This document shows positions 1 to 9,600 of a stretch of DNA of 19,757 nucleotides, piece by piece. The first letter of the stretch is position 1, and the number at the start of each line of letters is the position of its first letter. A program made the position numbers and the translations under genes. The notes below the pieces were generated by a model. The model was not told where the DNA came from. It ran no database searches and saw only the letters and a list, made by a program, of their open reading frames with translations. The stretch comes from Micractinium sp. NFX-FRZ (taxonomy: Eukaryota; Chlorophyta; Trebouxiophyceae; Chlorellales; Chlorellaceae), in assembly GCA_029339195.1 (NCBI GenBank), contig JAPTJF010000707.1, positions 1 to 19,757 of the forward strand. The letters are read 5' to 3'.

Positions 1-87
1 GGCCGACACTTGTCGCCCTGTGCCCTCCAGCTAGGCCAGCACCGTGCTGCGCCTCTGCTGTAAAGCACACAACCCAATGATGGTGCT

Positions 88-118
<31 letters not shown>

Positions 119-255
119 ACGGCTGGGCAGGACGCATGCCCGCCCGCCCCATCTGAAGGAGCAGCACTGGCGCTGGTGTCCTGACTTGCACACGACTTGC
201 CCTCCTCAACCAGCCCACTCCCCCTCCGTCTGTGGCCTGTGCCGGTGAGCTGCAG
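1..255 (+). other. Probable intron (3' part) of gene 1, cut by window edge
   Basis: All three forward frames are closed by stops before about position 80, and no USP Cys-box (a Cys-Phe-Leu-Asn type motif followed by Leu-Trp) can be read here. The stretch is therefore best explained as the end of an intron whose upstream exon lies outside the window. Two acceptor candidates end it: a CAG at 211-213 after a pyrimidine-rich run, and a CTGCAG ending at 255. Both keep the downstream frame open. A TGTAA at 59-63 resembles a poly(A) signal but sits upstream of coding sequence, so I do not treat it as one. Confidence 0.5.
84..119 (+). repeat. (TGC)n-(TGA)n compound microsatellite
   Basis: About five TGC triplets (84-98) run directly into about seven TGA triplets (99-119). 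It is noncoding in the gene 1 model because the TGA units close one frame and no exon continues through it. It is probably an intronic simple repeat. Confidence 0.85.
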
Positions 256-1929
256 GTGGCCTCCTGGGACGACGCCTACTGCAGCGCAGATTCAGTGGTG
301 GGAGGCCTGCACTCGCTGTTCCAGCAGCTGGAGCAGCAGGAGCAGCAGCGGCGCAGCGGCGCTGCCGCCGGCGGCACGCTGCCGCCGGTGGACCCCACGG
401 CGTTGCGCGAGGCGCTGGCCCGCCTGCCTGGCCAGCAGTTCCGCGTGGGTAAGCATGAAGGCCTGCCTGGCTCTCTCTCCCTGAGCAGCCTCCCCTGGAC
501 GTGTGCATCATGCAGGCCATAGGCTGCCTGCACCATTGCGGGTTGCTGCCCGATGCTTGTCCACCGCCGGCACATGTTCCTGCTCGCCTGGTCTGTTTCT
601 GCCTGCCTGCCTGCCTGCCTGCCTGCTGCAAACCCAATACGCGATTGCCTCCGGGCATGGTGCTTCCCTCGCAGGCGAGATGAACGACGCCGCCGAGGTG
701 CTGCTGTCCATCTACGAGCGGGTGAGGCTGGGGCGGGCCCCGTTATGCGCATGTAATGACACGTGCCCACCCTGCTTCAGTAGCTTTGCGCTGTTGGCTT
801 CGTCACACGTTGTTCACTCACACTCGAGTCAGTCACGCTTCAAGCCAGCATCTACTCTGTCTTGCCAATGCAGGTCATGGAGGTGGCGGCAGGGCAGGGA
901 GGCAGCGCTGGCATCGGCGCGACCTTTGGGCTTTCGGTGCGCGAGGAGGTGCACTGCTCCGCCTGCGGCAGGACCACCCACCAGAGCAGCTACACACAGT
1001 ACTTTTACAACACCCAGGTGAGGGTGGTGTGCATTGGTCGCAGGGACTGGGGTGGAGGGAGCGAGCAAGAACCGTGCAGCTGGGTGCAGAAACCGCTGAG
1101 CTACATGGCTACGCAACTTGAAATGCCAGCTGAAGAAGCAACACTTGCCATCACATATTAGGGTACTGCCTACCTGCCCACCTGGCCTGCCTGCCTGCCT
1201 GCCTGCCTGCCCACGACCTTATCACAAGCCTATGCCCCTTCTTGCTGTGCTCCTTCAGGCCACCGTTCTGCACCTGCTGCACGAGACCTATGGCGACACA
1301 CTTGGCACGGGCGAGCTGCTGCGGGAGGCGGAGGCGCAGCACCACAAGAGCTGCGACGAGGATGTGGGCGGCTGCGGCAAGCCCTCCGCCGTCAACCACT
1401 TCCTGGAGCACGCCCCCCGCGTGTTCACGCTGCAGCTGGCCTGGGAGTCGCACAGCGAACAGCCGGGGGACATTGCCGCCACGCTGGCGGCCATTGACGA
1501 GGAGGTGGGTTGATTTTGTGGGCGGTGTGGAGTAACTCCGGATGTGAGGGTCTTTGCTGTGTTGTAGTGCGCAGAGTGGTGTGATGTGGCGACCATGCGC
1601 TGTCCTATGCTGTGCCACGCCGTGCTGCACTTGTGTGCTGCCCTTCATCCTCACTGTTCTCGGTCCCACACTTCCCCAACCCAACTCCACAGGTGGACAT
1701 GGGCGATGTGTACCAGGGGGTGGAGCGGGGGGCGCACCGCTACCGCCTGCGCAGCATGGTGTGCTACTACGGGCAGCACTACCAGGCGCTGGTGCTGGTG
1801 CCCGACGCCGGCGGCTGGCTCATGTTTGACGACACGCGCGTCACGCGGGTGGGCAGCTGGGCCGACGTGCGCCGCAAGTGCGAGGCAGGGCGCGTGCAGC
1901 CTTCTGTTCTTTTTTACGAGGCGACATGA
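256..1929 (+). CDS. USP-like ubiquitin hydrolase, C-terminal part (gene 1, 5'-partial)
   Basis: Five exons are supported by GT-AG borders and matching phases: 256-448 (or from 214), 675-721, 874-1017, 1259-1504 and 1693-1929. They give 288 visible residues before the TGA stop. The protein is the C-terminal USP domain of the plant DUF627/DUF629/USP family, related to USP53/USP54. Seen directly: an EMNDAAEVL block, the zinc-ribbon pairs Cys-Ser-Ala-Cys and Cys-x6-Cys-Gly, a YTQYFYNT block, and a His-box reading CYYGQHY with the His codon at 1777-1779. A downstream FDD carries the expected acidic residue (1828-1833). The domain ends with QPSVLFYEA. The catalytic Cys exon would lie left of the window, so activity cannot be judged. 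In the family the domain removes or binds ubiquitin, probably in cytosol or nucleus (inferred; no targeting signal is visible). Its neighbour is a tandem paralogue in the same orientation. Confidence 0.85.
601..626 (+). repeat. (CCTG)n microsatellite in gene 1 intron
   Basis: Six or so uninterrupted CCTG units lie in the intron between the exons ending at 448 and starting at 675, about 50 bases before the acceptor. They add pyrimidine richness near the 3' splice site. The next-but-one intron has the same repeat. Confidence 0.85.
1185..1211 (+). repeat. (CCTG)n microsatellite in a second gene 1 intron
   Basis: A run of CCTG units lies about 50 bases before the acceptor at 1258. The same unit at a similar distance from the acceptor occurs in another gene 1 intron, so this is a recurrent style of intron in this genome. 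Confidence 0.8.
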
Positions 1930-1980
1930 TGCCCAGCATGCTGCCCCATCCTGTACTCATCATGCGACTGCCTTACAGTT

Positions 1981-1985
1981 TGTAA
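1981..1985 (+). terminator. TGTAA polyadenylation signal of gene 1
   Basis: TGTAA lies 52 bases after the gene 1 stop codon. Green algae characteristically use TGTAA rather than AATAAA, with cleavage some 10-20 bases downstream, so the 3' end would fall near 1995-2005. The motif is only five bases, so its position after a stop codon is the main support. Confidence 0.55.
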
Positions 1986-2497
1986 AGAACGCACCCCTTC
2001 CCAGTGTGACCTGCGCAATACATGCGCACTACCACACGGCCTCATGGTTTGGGATGCGTCCGGCCACGCTGTGCACAACTCACATAAAATGTATGATACG
2101 CATCATTCCCCCACCCCCATTCAGAGTTGCTGTTGCTTAAGGCGCACCTTTGAAGCTGCAAACGGCACAGAGTATTAGGGGCTTCCAGCTCTGAATTCAG
2201 GGATGAAAGCACACACTCCGAAAGAAAGCGGCACGCTTGCACCCAAAGAGCAATTGTTTCAAGTCCTTAGAGGCGTTGGAACACATCTAACTCACAACAA
2301 GGCAGCGAAAAAGTCGGTGGAGCGCTGCCTAGCTGGCCGCCACGGCGGCAACAACTTGCCGTGCGCTCCAACGGGCTTGCTGCATTTGCACTGGCGCAAA
2401 GTGGCGGTCCAGAGTGCCCCAGGGCTGGAGAGGGCCCCAGCAAGCGACATCGCATGGCAGCGTGAGGCGCAGCTTTTCCGGGCGGGAGACGACCCAG
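1986..2497. other. Intergenic region with putative gene 2 promoter and 5' leader
   Basis: This stretch is less GC-biased than the exons, particularly around 1986-2310, as expected of a 3' flank and promoter. I see no convincing TATA box. Short open frames exist but show no family similarity or splice continuity. An ATG at 2454 opens a three-codon frame ending in TGA at 2463-2465, which would be an upstream ORF if the transcript starts before it. The transcription start cannot be placed from sequence. Confidence 0.5.
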
Positions 2498-5400
2498 ATG
2501 GCGCCCGGCAAACGGGGCAGCACCAAACAGCTGCTAACGAGGTCTTTTTCGGCCGCACCGGCGGCCATTCCACCGGACCATAAACGAGCGCAGGAGCTCT
2601 ATGCCCAGGCGAGTTCTGGGGCGACAGGATCCGCTCACATACATGCCTGAGCAATCCGATGTAGTAGCTGGGCAGAGAGTCGGCGGACCGCATGTGCAAT
2701 CACCTCGCAGCCTGCAGTGCCGCAGCTCTGCGCCTGTCGGGACCCTTGCGACGTTTCTGCAGCGCAGAAGGAGCGCTGGTGCTTGTTGGACCCTCCCGGG
2801 GCACACAACAGGCAGCAGCGGCGGCGGCAGCGGCGGCAGCGGGTCCCTGCCGCCTGCTGCCGCTCCTGCCGTCCCTGCCGCTTCCAGCTGCCAGACCTGT
2901 TTCAGGCCAGCGCGACAAGAGGGCTCGTGGAACGCTCACAGTTGGTCGCCGCATGCACACGTGTGCCCGCCCGCTGCAGTTCAAGAAGGGCAAAAAGCGT
3001 GCCAAGGCGCAGGAGGAGGCGGAGGCGATGTACTTGGCGGGCGCCAACTCAGCGCTGTGCATCGCCCTGGCAAAGATGCACATGACCCTGGCAGTGGAGC
3101 AGGTGCGTGCCCTTTGACGGGTGTCATGTATGTCGCAGGTGGTGGGAAGCAGGTGGTGGGGACAGCAGGGTGGGCCGGGCTACGTGGGCGCACGTACACC
3201 GGCTGCGGGGCTGCAGCGCCAGCAGGCGATGTGCAGCAGGCAGCGCATATGGAGGGAGCGTGGGACGTGTGGGGCGCTACCAGGGGTCGTTTGCAGCTGA
3301 CGCAGGCAGGCCCGTGCTGCTGTGCATCAGCAGACGGGTGGGTTGCTCCCAAGCCTAGCGCGCACATTCACTTGTCAAGCACGCTGCTGCATGCTTACTC
3401 CCTTGACGCCTCCCCATCACCCCTGTTCCCTGCCCCTCATCTCACACACTGTCTGCGCCCCGGCAGGCGCTGAAGCTGGACGAGGAGGGCGCCCGGGAGG
3501 CAGTGGCGCTGGGCAGCCTGCACGCAGCTCTGCAGTACGCCGTGACTGGCGCGGTACAGTTCCACTCCATACAGTGCGTCGTGCTGTGCGTCTTCACCCT
3601 CCACTGCTGCCGCGGGCGGGGCAGCGCGGAGCAGAAGGCGCAGCGCCAGGGGTGGCACGCGCAGCTGAGCGACGCGCTGCCGGCGGGGGACAAGGCCAAG
3701 TGGGCGGCGCTGGGGTGGGTGGACCCGCGGCTGGAGAGCCACGCCACGCAGGTGAGAAGGGTGTGTGTGTGTGAAGCATGTGATGCTGGACGGGTCTGCA
3801 TGGGAGACGGCTGGGCCTTGGCAGCACTGGGGCGGGGTGTACTTGTGGAGCAGAGCAGGGCTGGCAAACAGGATGATGCAGTGGGATCAAGCAGGAGCGG
3901 CACAGCGGAGCTGTACTGGGCAGGCTGGGCGGCTGGCCCCCAGCATGGTGCTGGCTTCGCTGGCCGACCCTTGCTGCCGCCGGCGTTCTCGCCGGCTCGT
4001 AACCTTTCCTGCCCTTCTCATTTGTGTCGCCCCGCAGGACCGGTTCGGCTTTGAGTGGAACCAGCGGGGGCAGCACCCCACGGTGGAGGCGTGGGCGGAG
4101 GCGGTGCGGGACGACTGGACCAAATTCATGCACAAGGTGCCTGCCGCCGGGGGGCCCTGGGGTACACAGACAGATAAGGTGGTGCTTTTGGGACGGGTAG
4201 GGTGCGAGAGCTGCCCCTGGGTTTGGCCAGAAGAGTGAGAGGGTGGCTGTGGCGCAGCATGCAGCAGGTGTGCAGCCCCTCAGCCTCGTCAATTGGTAAC
4301 ACATGTGTTGGTTGGTCCTTATGTGCGTGGCAGGCCCGCGTTGCCGACACCATCGACTTCAAGCTGCTGGAGCGCCTGCCCACCAAGAACCCCGAGAGCC
4401 TGCGGGAGCTGCTGCACGAGGTGGAGCAGAGCGTGGACAGGCGGCTGGGTGAGGCGCCGCTGGGCATGCTGCGTGCTGCTGGGGTGGGGCCTGCCGCAGT
4501 GCAGCTGCATGCCGCCTGCTGCACGACGTGGAGCGGTGTTGACAGGGGGCTGGGTCAGGCAGACTGCCTTGCTACTTGCTGGGGTGCTGCTGGCATGCTG
4601 CCGGTGCTGTCCAATCAATGACGCCGCTCCCCGCCCTCCCCATGTTGCCCGCCCCCTTTCTTAACCGCCCGCCCTGCAGCCGGCAACGTGACGCCGCTGA
4701 ACAACGCCGACAAGGAGGCGCTCAAGCAGCGGCTGGACACGCTAGATGCATTGGATGCGCGGCGGGCGGCAGCAGCAGCGGGCGGCGGCAGCAGCAGCAG
4801 CCTGGGGCTGGGGCTGAGCGGAGGCAGTGTGGGCAGCGTGGGTGGCAGCAAGGCGGCGGCGACCGCCGCCGCCGCCGCACCCCCCGCGCCCTCCCACCAC
4901 CACAGCCACCAGAGCCTCACCAACCAGTGGCTGCCAGCGCTGCACACGGCTCAGCTGAACAAGCAGAAGCAGAAGGCGGAGCACAAGAGGCTGGTGGAGG
5001 CGCAGGGGCGCGCGCAGCAGCGGGCCGCACTGGTGAGGGGCTGCAGGGGTCGAGGCGCTGGGTGGCTGGGTGGGGTTCTGTGCTACAGCCTGGGGAGATG
5101 GTGATAAAAGCTCTGGCTTGCCTGCCTCATGCTGCCTCATGCTGCCTCCAGCCTGCTTATCGGCCTTCCATTCTGCAACGCATCCCCCAACCCTGCCCGA
5201 CTCTGCCCCGCCTTGCCCTGCTCTCCCCACCCTTACACCCAAGTTCCCCTCGATACACCCTCCCACCCTTTTGCAGATCCGGGAGTACCTGGCCCTCAAG
5301 TTTGACCCCAATGCAGCGCCCTCTGCCGCCGGCAGCAGCCCGCCAGGCGACGCGCAGCTGGCCGCCTCCGCCAGCATGCCCCTCAGGGACCTGCAGGCAG

Positions 5401-6659
5401 CGGTGGCGCAGCTGGCAGCCAACCGTGACCTGTCGACAGCAGAGGCTGAGCTGGCGGGTGCCAACCTGGCGCTGGTGACGCCACCAGGCGGCGCCGACGC
5501 GGCAGCGGACAGCGGGCCGCTGGGGCTGGCGGCGGGACGGCGGCACGTGTGGTATGGCGACCCGCTGCTTGGCACCAGCGAGAGCAGGCACCGTGTGGAG
5601 GTGGGTTGTGCGGGGGTGCGCGCCTGGGGAGAGGGTTGTGGCAGCGCACATGCTATGAAGCGGGGCCTCCTGTGTCCCGAATATTGTGGGCCGGCCTGGC
5701 TGAAGAGCACGGTTCGCCACTGCGTGCCAAACTCTGCTCCGGTGCCAACCTAAGGTGCCTGCCCACCTGCCTCCCTGCGCACCTCAGCCAGCCACCTACC
5801 CACCCACACGTCTTTCCTGGCCCCTGCGCCTTCCCCTTTTCCCCTTCCCCCCCGCCCCGCCGCCCCGCAGGGTTACGGTGAGATGGAGGAGCTGCTGACG
5901 GAGCACCAGCGACAGGACTGGAGCATGTTTGAGTACGCGGGGCAGCTGGTGTGCCGAGACGTGGAGGGCTGGCAGGTAGGCGCACCGGGCAGTGGGGAGG
6001 GCGCAGGGGGCCCGACCTTTGACCCCCATGCTTGCCTGCACGTCCATGAATGCCTGGCACCAATCTCAGTGAGCACAGATGGCATCCCCCATGCTCCCAT
6101 TTGCTCCTCTAAGTCCGCCTTGCTGCTTCCCTCCTTCTTCTGCCCCCACCTGCCCATCCTCCATCCACAGGCGGTGGTCAATGCGCTGCCTGTGAAGCCC
6201 GTGCTGCTGCGTGAGCCCTGCCCCGACCTCCTGCTCGACCGCTTCACACCGGACCCCGCCGCCGTCACCGACACGCGCATCTACTCAACAGACCTCTCAC
6301 GTGAGCTGGTGTGGGCTGTAATGAGGTGTGATGAAAGCCTGCTGGGGGTGCATGGCATTGAGGTGCGGCAGGTAGCGGACTGCAGGAGGCAGCGGCCAGC
6401 AGATGACCGCAGCGGGCGCGTGCACCCGGCGGGTGGCGCTTCCCTGCACATGTGCTGCCCACGCTCCTGCCGCCGCTATGTCAACCTGCGTCACTCTTGT
6501 GCATTTGCGTGCTTGCCACGCAGTGATTGACGGCGGCGCGGCAGCAGCGGCGGCCGGCGACGAGCTGGAGGCGGGCGGCAGCGATGACGACGCCTTCTCA
6601 GACGCCCTCAGCCGGCAGGCCTCCCTGGGCACCTCAGAGTGCGGGGACACCCCAGTAGT

Positions 6660-6690
<31 letters not shown>

Positions 6691-9600
6691 GGGGCTGCAG
6701 AGCAGCAGGTGGTGGCAGCACCGGGCGAGCAGCAGCAGGCGGCAGCAGCGGCGGCGGCAGTGCTACCCAGGCGCTCTGGCAAGCCGCTGCTGCAGCGGGT
6801 GATGGAGGCGTTGAAGCAGCAGGGGCAGCTAGAGCCGCCAGCGGCAGCACCATTGCAGCAACCAGCAGCAGACGAGCAGCAGGAGCAGGGGGAGGCGCCG
6901 GCAGGTGCCGGCCAGCCGCCCGTGACTGGCGCGCCAGCAGCGGCGGCGGAGCAGCAGCAGCAGGGGCAGCAGGAGGCGGGGCAGCTGCACCGCCACCCGC
7001 GGCGCGCGGAGCTGCCGCGCGATGCGGAGGACCTGCAGAGCCTGTTCATTGAGCACCACGCGCACGACTGGATCCCGCGGGTCGCCTGCACCTGGGGCTA
7101 CACGCAGGGTGGGTGGGGCGGGGAGGCTTCTGGTGTGGTCACATCCCGTGAGCTGACTATCCCAGCCTGTTGGCTGCCTGCCTGGGAGGGTGTTTGCAAG
7201 TGTGGAGACTGACAGTAGCTTCCAGCCTCTGCCTCGCTCCCTGGCAGCCCCAGAAAACCCTAGCCCCAAACTTTGGGTGCCGCCCCTTGCTCTTGACGCA
7301 TGCGCCTCCCTCCCTCGAACCGCAACTGCCTCTCTGCCGCTGCAGACCAGGCCCGCCAGTTCTACCAGCAGTGGGTGGAGGAGGGCGCGGAGGCGGGGCA
7401 CATGGACTTTCTGGACCGGCTGGCTGACGCTGCCAAGCACGCCTGGCTCAAGGTGCGCACCAAGGGCGCAGCGGGGCGCAGCACAGCTTGCAGAGATGCT
7501 ATCATCTATTCAAAGCTTGTGGACGTGCATGTCGCGCCAGCTGCCTGCTTTCTGTGAGCGCAGCTGCCCCCGCTCTGCTCCGTGCAGCCCTGCAGCCCCC
7601 CTCCCAGCACGCCCTGCTTGCACTCCACCTGCTGCACTGCCCCGAACCCTGCTCCACCTAATGCCTTCCTCCAACACCTGGTCATCCCGCAGGACGTGCT
7701 GGACACGCAGCTGGCCAGCGCTGACCTGGCGCCCGAGACGGCGGCGGCGCTGGAGCAGATGCGCAACGAGCTGTGGCTGGCGGATGTGCGGCAGAAGGTC
7801 GGTGGGGGGCCAGGGGCGCGAGGGCGGGGCAGGGCGGGGCGGCAACATTTGCCGGGGATTATGCGCAATGTTTGTGCCGTGCTACCGCATGGCAGATGAC
7901 CGCCTGCCAAAACAGCTGCTGTGGGCGCAGCTGCCGGGCAAGCGGCCGCCTGGCAAGCCCCCGCTGCGGAGGCGGGAGGATGTCGCCAGGCGCGATGTGG
8001 CCAGCATGCGGTTGGAGAACTGCTGGCAGCGCGTGGCTCAGGACCGCCCCGCATGGCACAGGGCCACCAAGGGCGAAAATATCAACTCCCGCAGCCTGCA
8101 AAGCTAGCCCTGGTAGCGCCCACACACACACACCCTTTTTCTTTCTTCAATTCACCCCCTCTGTGCCTCTTTTTTTTTTAGATAAAACACCCTGAATTTT
8201 GCTTTTCCATAATGCTGGGATGACGCATCTGCGGCACACTTTTGTGTTGCTGCGGCGCTGTAAATGAATGAATGAATGTCTGTGCCGTGTTTGGTGCTGT
8301 GCAGACACCTGCTGCGAGTACTTTCTCTGCTCCACCACAAGACCTTCTTTGCCCTCAACCTGATGCCCTGCCCTGCCCCGCCCTCCCCTGCCACAGGAGC
8401 GCGAGCTGCTCCCCTTCAACTTCCTGCACAAGAAGCGGGTGCGGGGCCACGACGGGGTGGTGCTGGACGCTGACTCAGAGGTGAGCAGGGTGGGCTGTGG
8501 GTGGAACAGACAAAACTGTGGGCAGGCAGGTGGTGACAGCTGGGCGAAAGAAAGGTGGAGGGGTCCTGTTTCAGGTGCTGCTGGGCACAGAAACGTGGCG
8601 TGGCGGTTGCGCTGATATACATGCCGCGGTTGTTGCCTGCAATGCTGCCACGGCTGTGGCAGCGAGCCCGCTTGCTGTAGATCGTCAATCCAAACCCCGA
8701 GCCGCCCTGATTCTGCCAGTACTGCACCCCGGCTCAAGCGCACAGACTCCCTGCCTGCCTTCCCTCCTACCCTGCCGCCCGCAGGATGACGAGGACCCAC
8801 TTGCGCTGGCAACCGCTGCCGCAGTTGCGGCCACAGCGGCGGCGGGCGGGGGCGTGCCCCGCTCGCCGCGCTCCGACGCTGGCAGCAGCAGCGGCATCAG
8901 CTGGCGCAGCGGCAGCACGGGCAGCTCGCTGCCGCACCACCTGGGCAGCATGGCGGCGGCAGACATTCTGGACAGCTACATGCGGGAGCTGCTGCACAAC
9001 ACGCTGCCCTGCCTAGGTGGGCATTGGTGAAGGTGGCGGTTGGGGTGTGTTGGGGGGAGAGGGTTGGCGAACACTCTAGACAGCCAAGTGAGGCACCTGC
9101 ATAAACATATGGTGCCCTGCCTGGTTGCACGTGGTTTGCAGGCGGTTGAGAGGTACTACACCCGCTCAGAGGCTGGTAGCCGACTTGTCCCTGCAACACA
9201 CCCATGCCCCTCCTGGCCACTCACCCTCTGTTTTCTCCCCCCCTGCAGACGCGATCCTGGGGCAGTACAGCGATGCGCAGACGGAGTGCGCTGCGCGGCT
9301 GCTGCCGGAGGACCGGCTGGGGGAGGTGCGGGTGGAGCAGATGGTGCGGCGCGGCTTTGCGGGGCACTGCATGGTGCAGGTGAGGGGGCGCCCCTGGGGA
9401 GGGGTGGGGTGAAGCAGGGAGCGGGGAGCAGGAAGTGGAGTTGGGCGATCTGTTGTGACAGTTCGGGCTGCGGTGCTCTGGTGGGGATGGTTGGCTCCTC
9501 CAGCCTTGCTGGGTGAGGGCCGCTGTGCAAGCGCTGCCTCCACGGGCTGCCTCTGCGTCACGCCCTGCCTCTCTCTGCATCCTCACCCCCCCTTGCTCAC

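Larger units (their letters stand above)
2498..4136 (+). other. N-terminal TPR-like (DUF627-type) region of gene 2
   Basis: Residues 1-206, exons 1-4, are rich in Ala, Leu, Lys and Glu and fit paired amphipathic helices. HKRAQELYAQ is followed by a basic stretch, then an ALKLDEEGAREAVAL helix. The last resembles the repeating helix of TPR proteins and the family's N-terminal DUF627, which lies before the DUF629 part. Exon 3 has a Cys-rich hydrophobic stretch (about 3560-3610) that is either a buried TPR helix or a short unrecognised intron; the frame is open either way. Assignment rests on position in the family plan and helix pattern, not on strong motif identity. Such regions normally mediate protein contacts. 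Confidence 0.45.

Noticed and set aside
59..63. TGTAA as a poly(A) signal of an upstream gene
   Set aside because: It lies ahead of gene 1 USP exons with no preceding stop-terminated family coding sequence, and the five-base motif is common by chance.
2692..2979. Ala-rich N-terminal extension as a transit peptide of gene 2
   Set aside because: It would need the start at 2692. The exon at 2498-2608 joined by a GC-AG intron gives a better helical continuation, and a plastid address makes little sense for a ubiquitin-related protein. It is not excluded without cDNA.
4742..5710. Minus-strand open frame of 322 codons
   Set aside because: It is antisense to exons 6 and 7 and the intron between them and is an Ala/Pro/Ser-rich shadow; the plus-strand exons show correct splice phases and the family pattern.
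7190..8107. Continuous plus-strand open frame of 305 codons as one gene
   Set aside because: It fuses an out-of-frame reading of gene 2 exons 11-12 with the LINE relic. Only the last 70 or so residues are meaningful.
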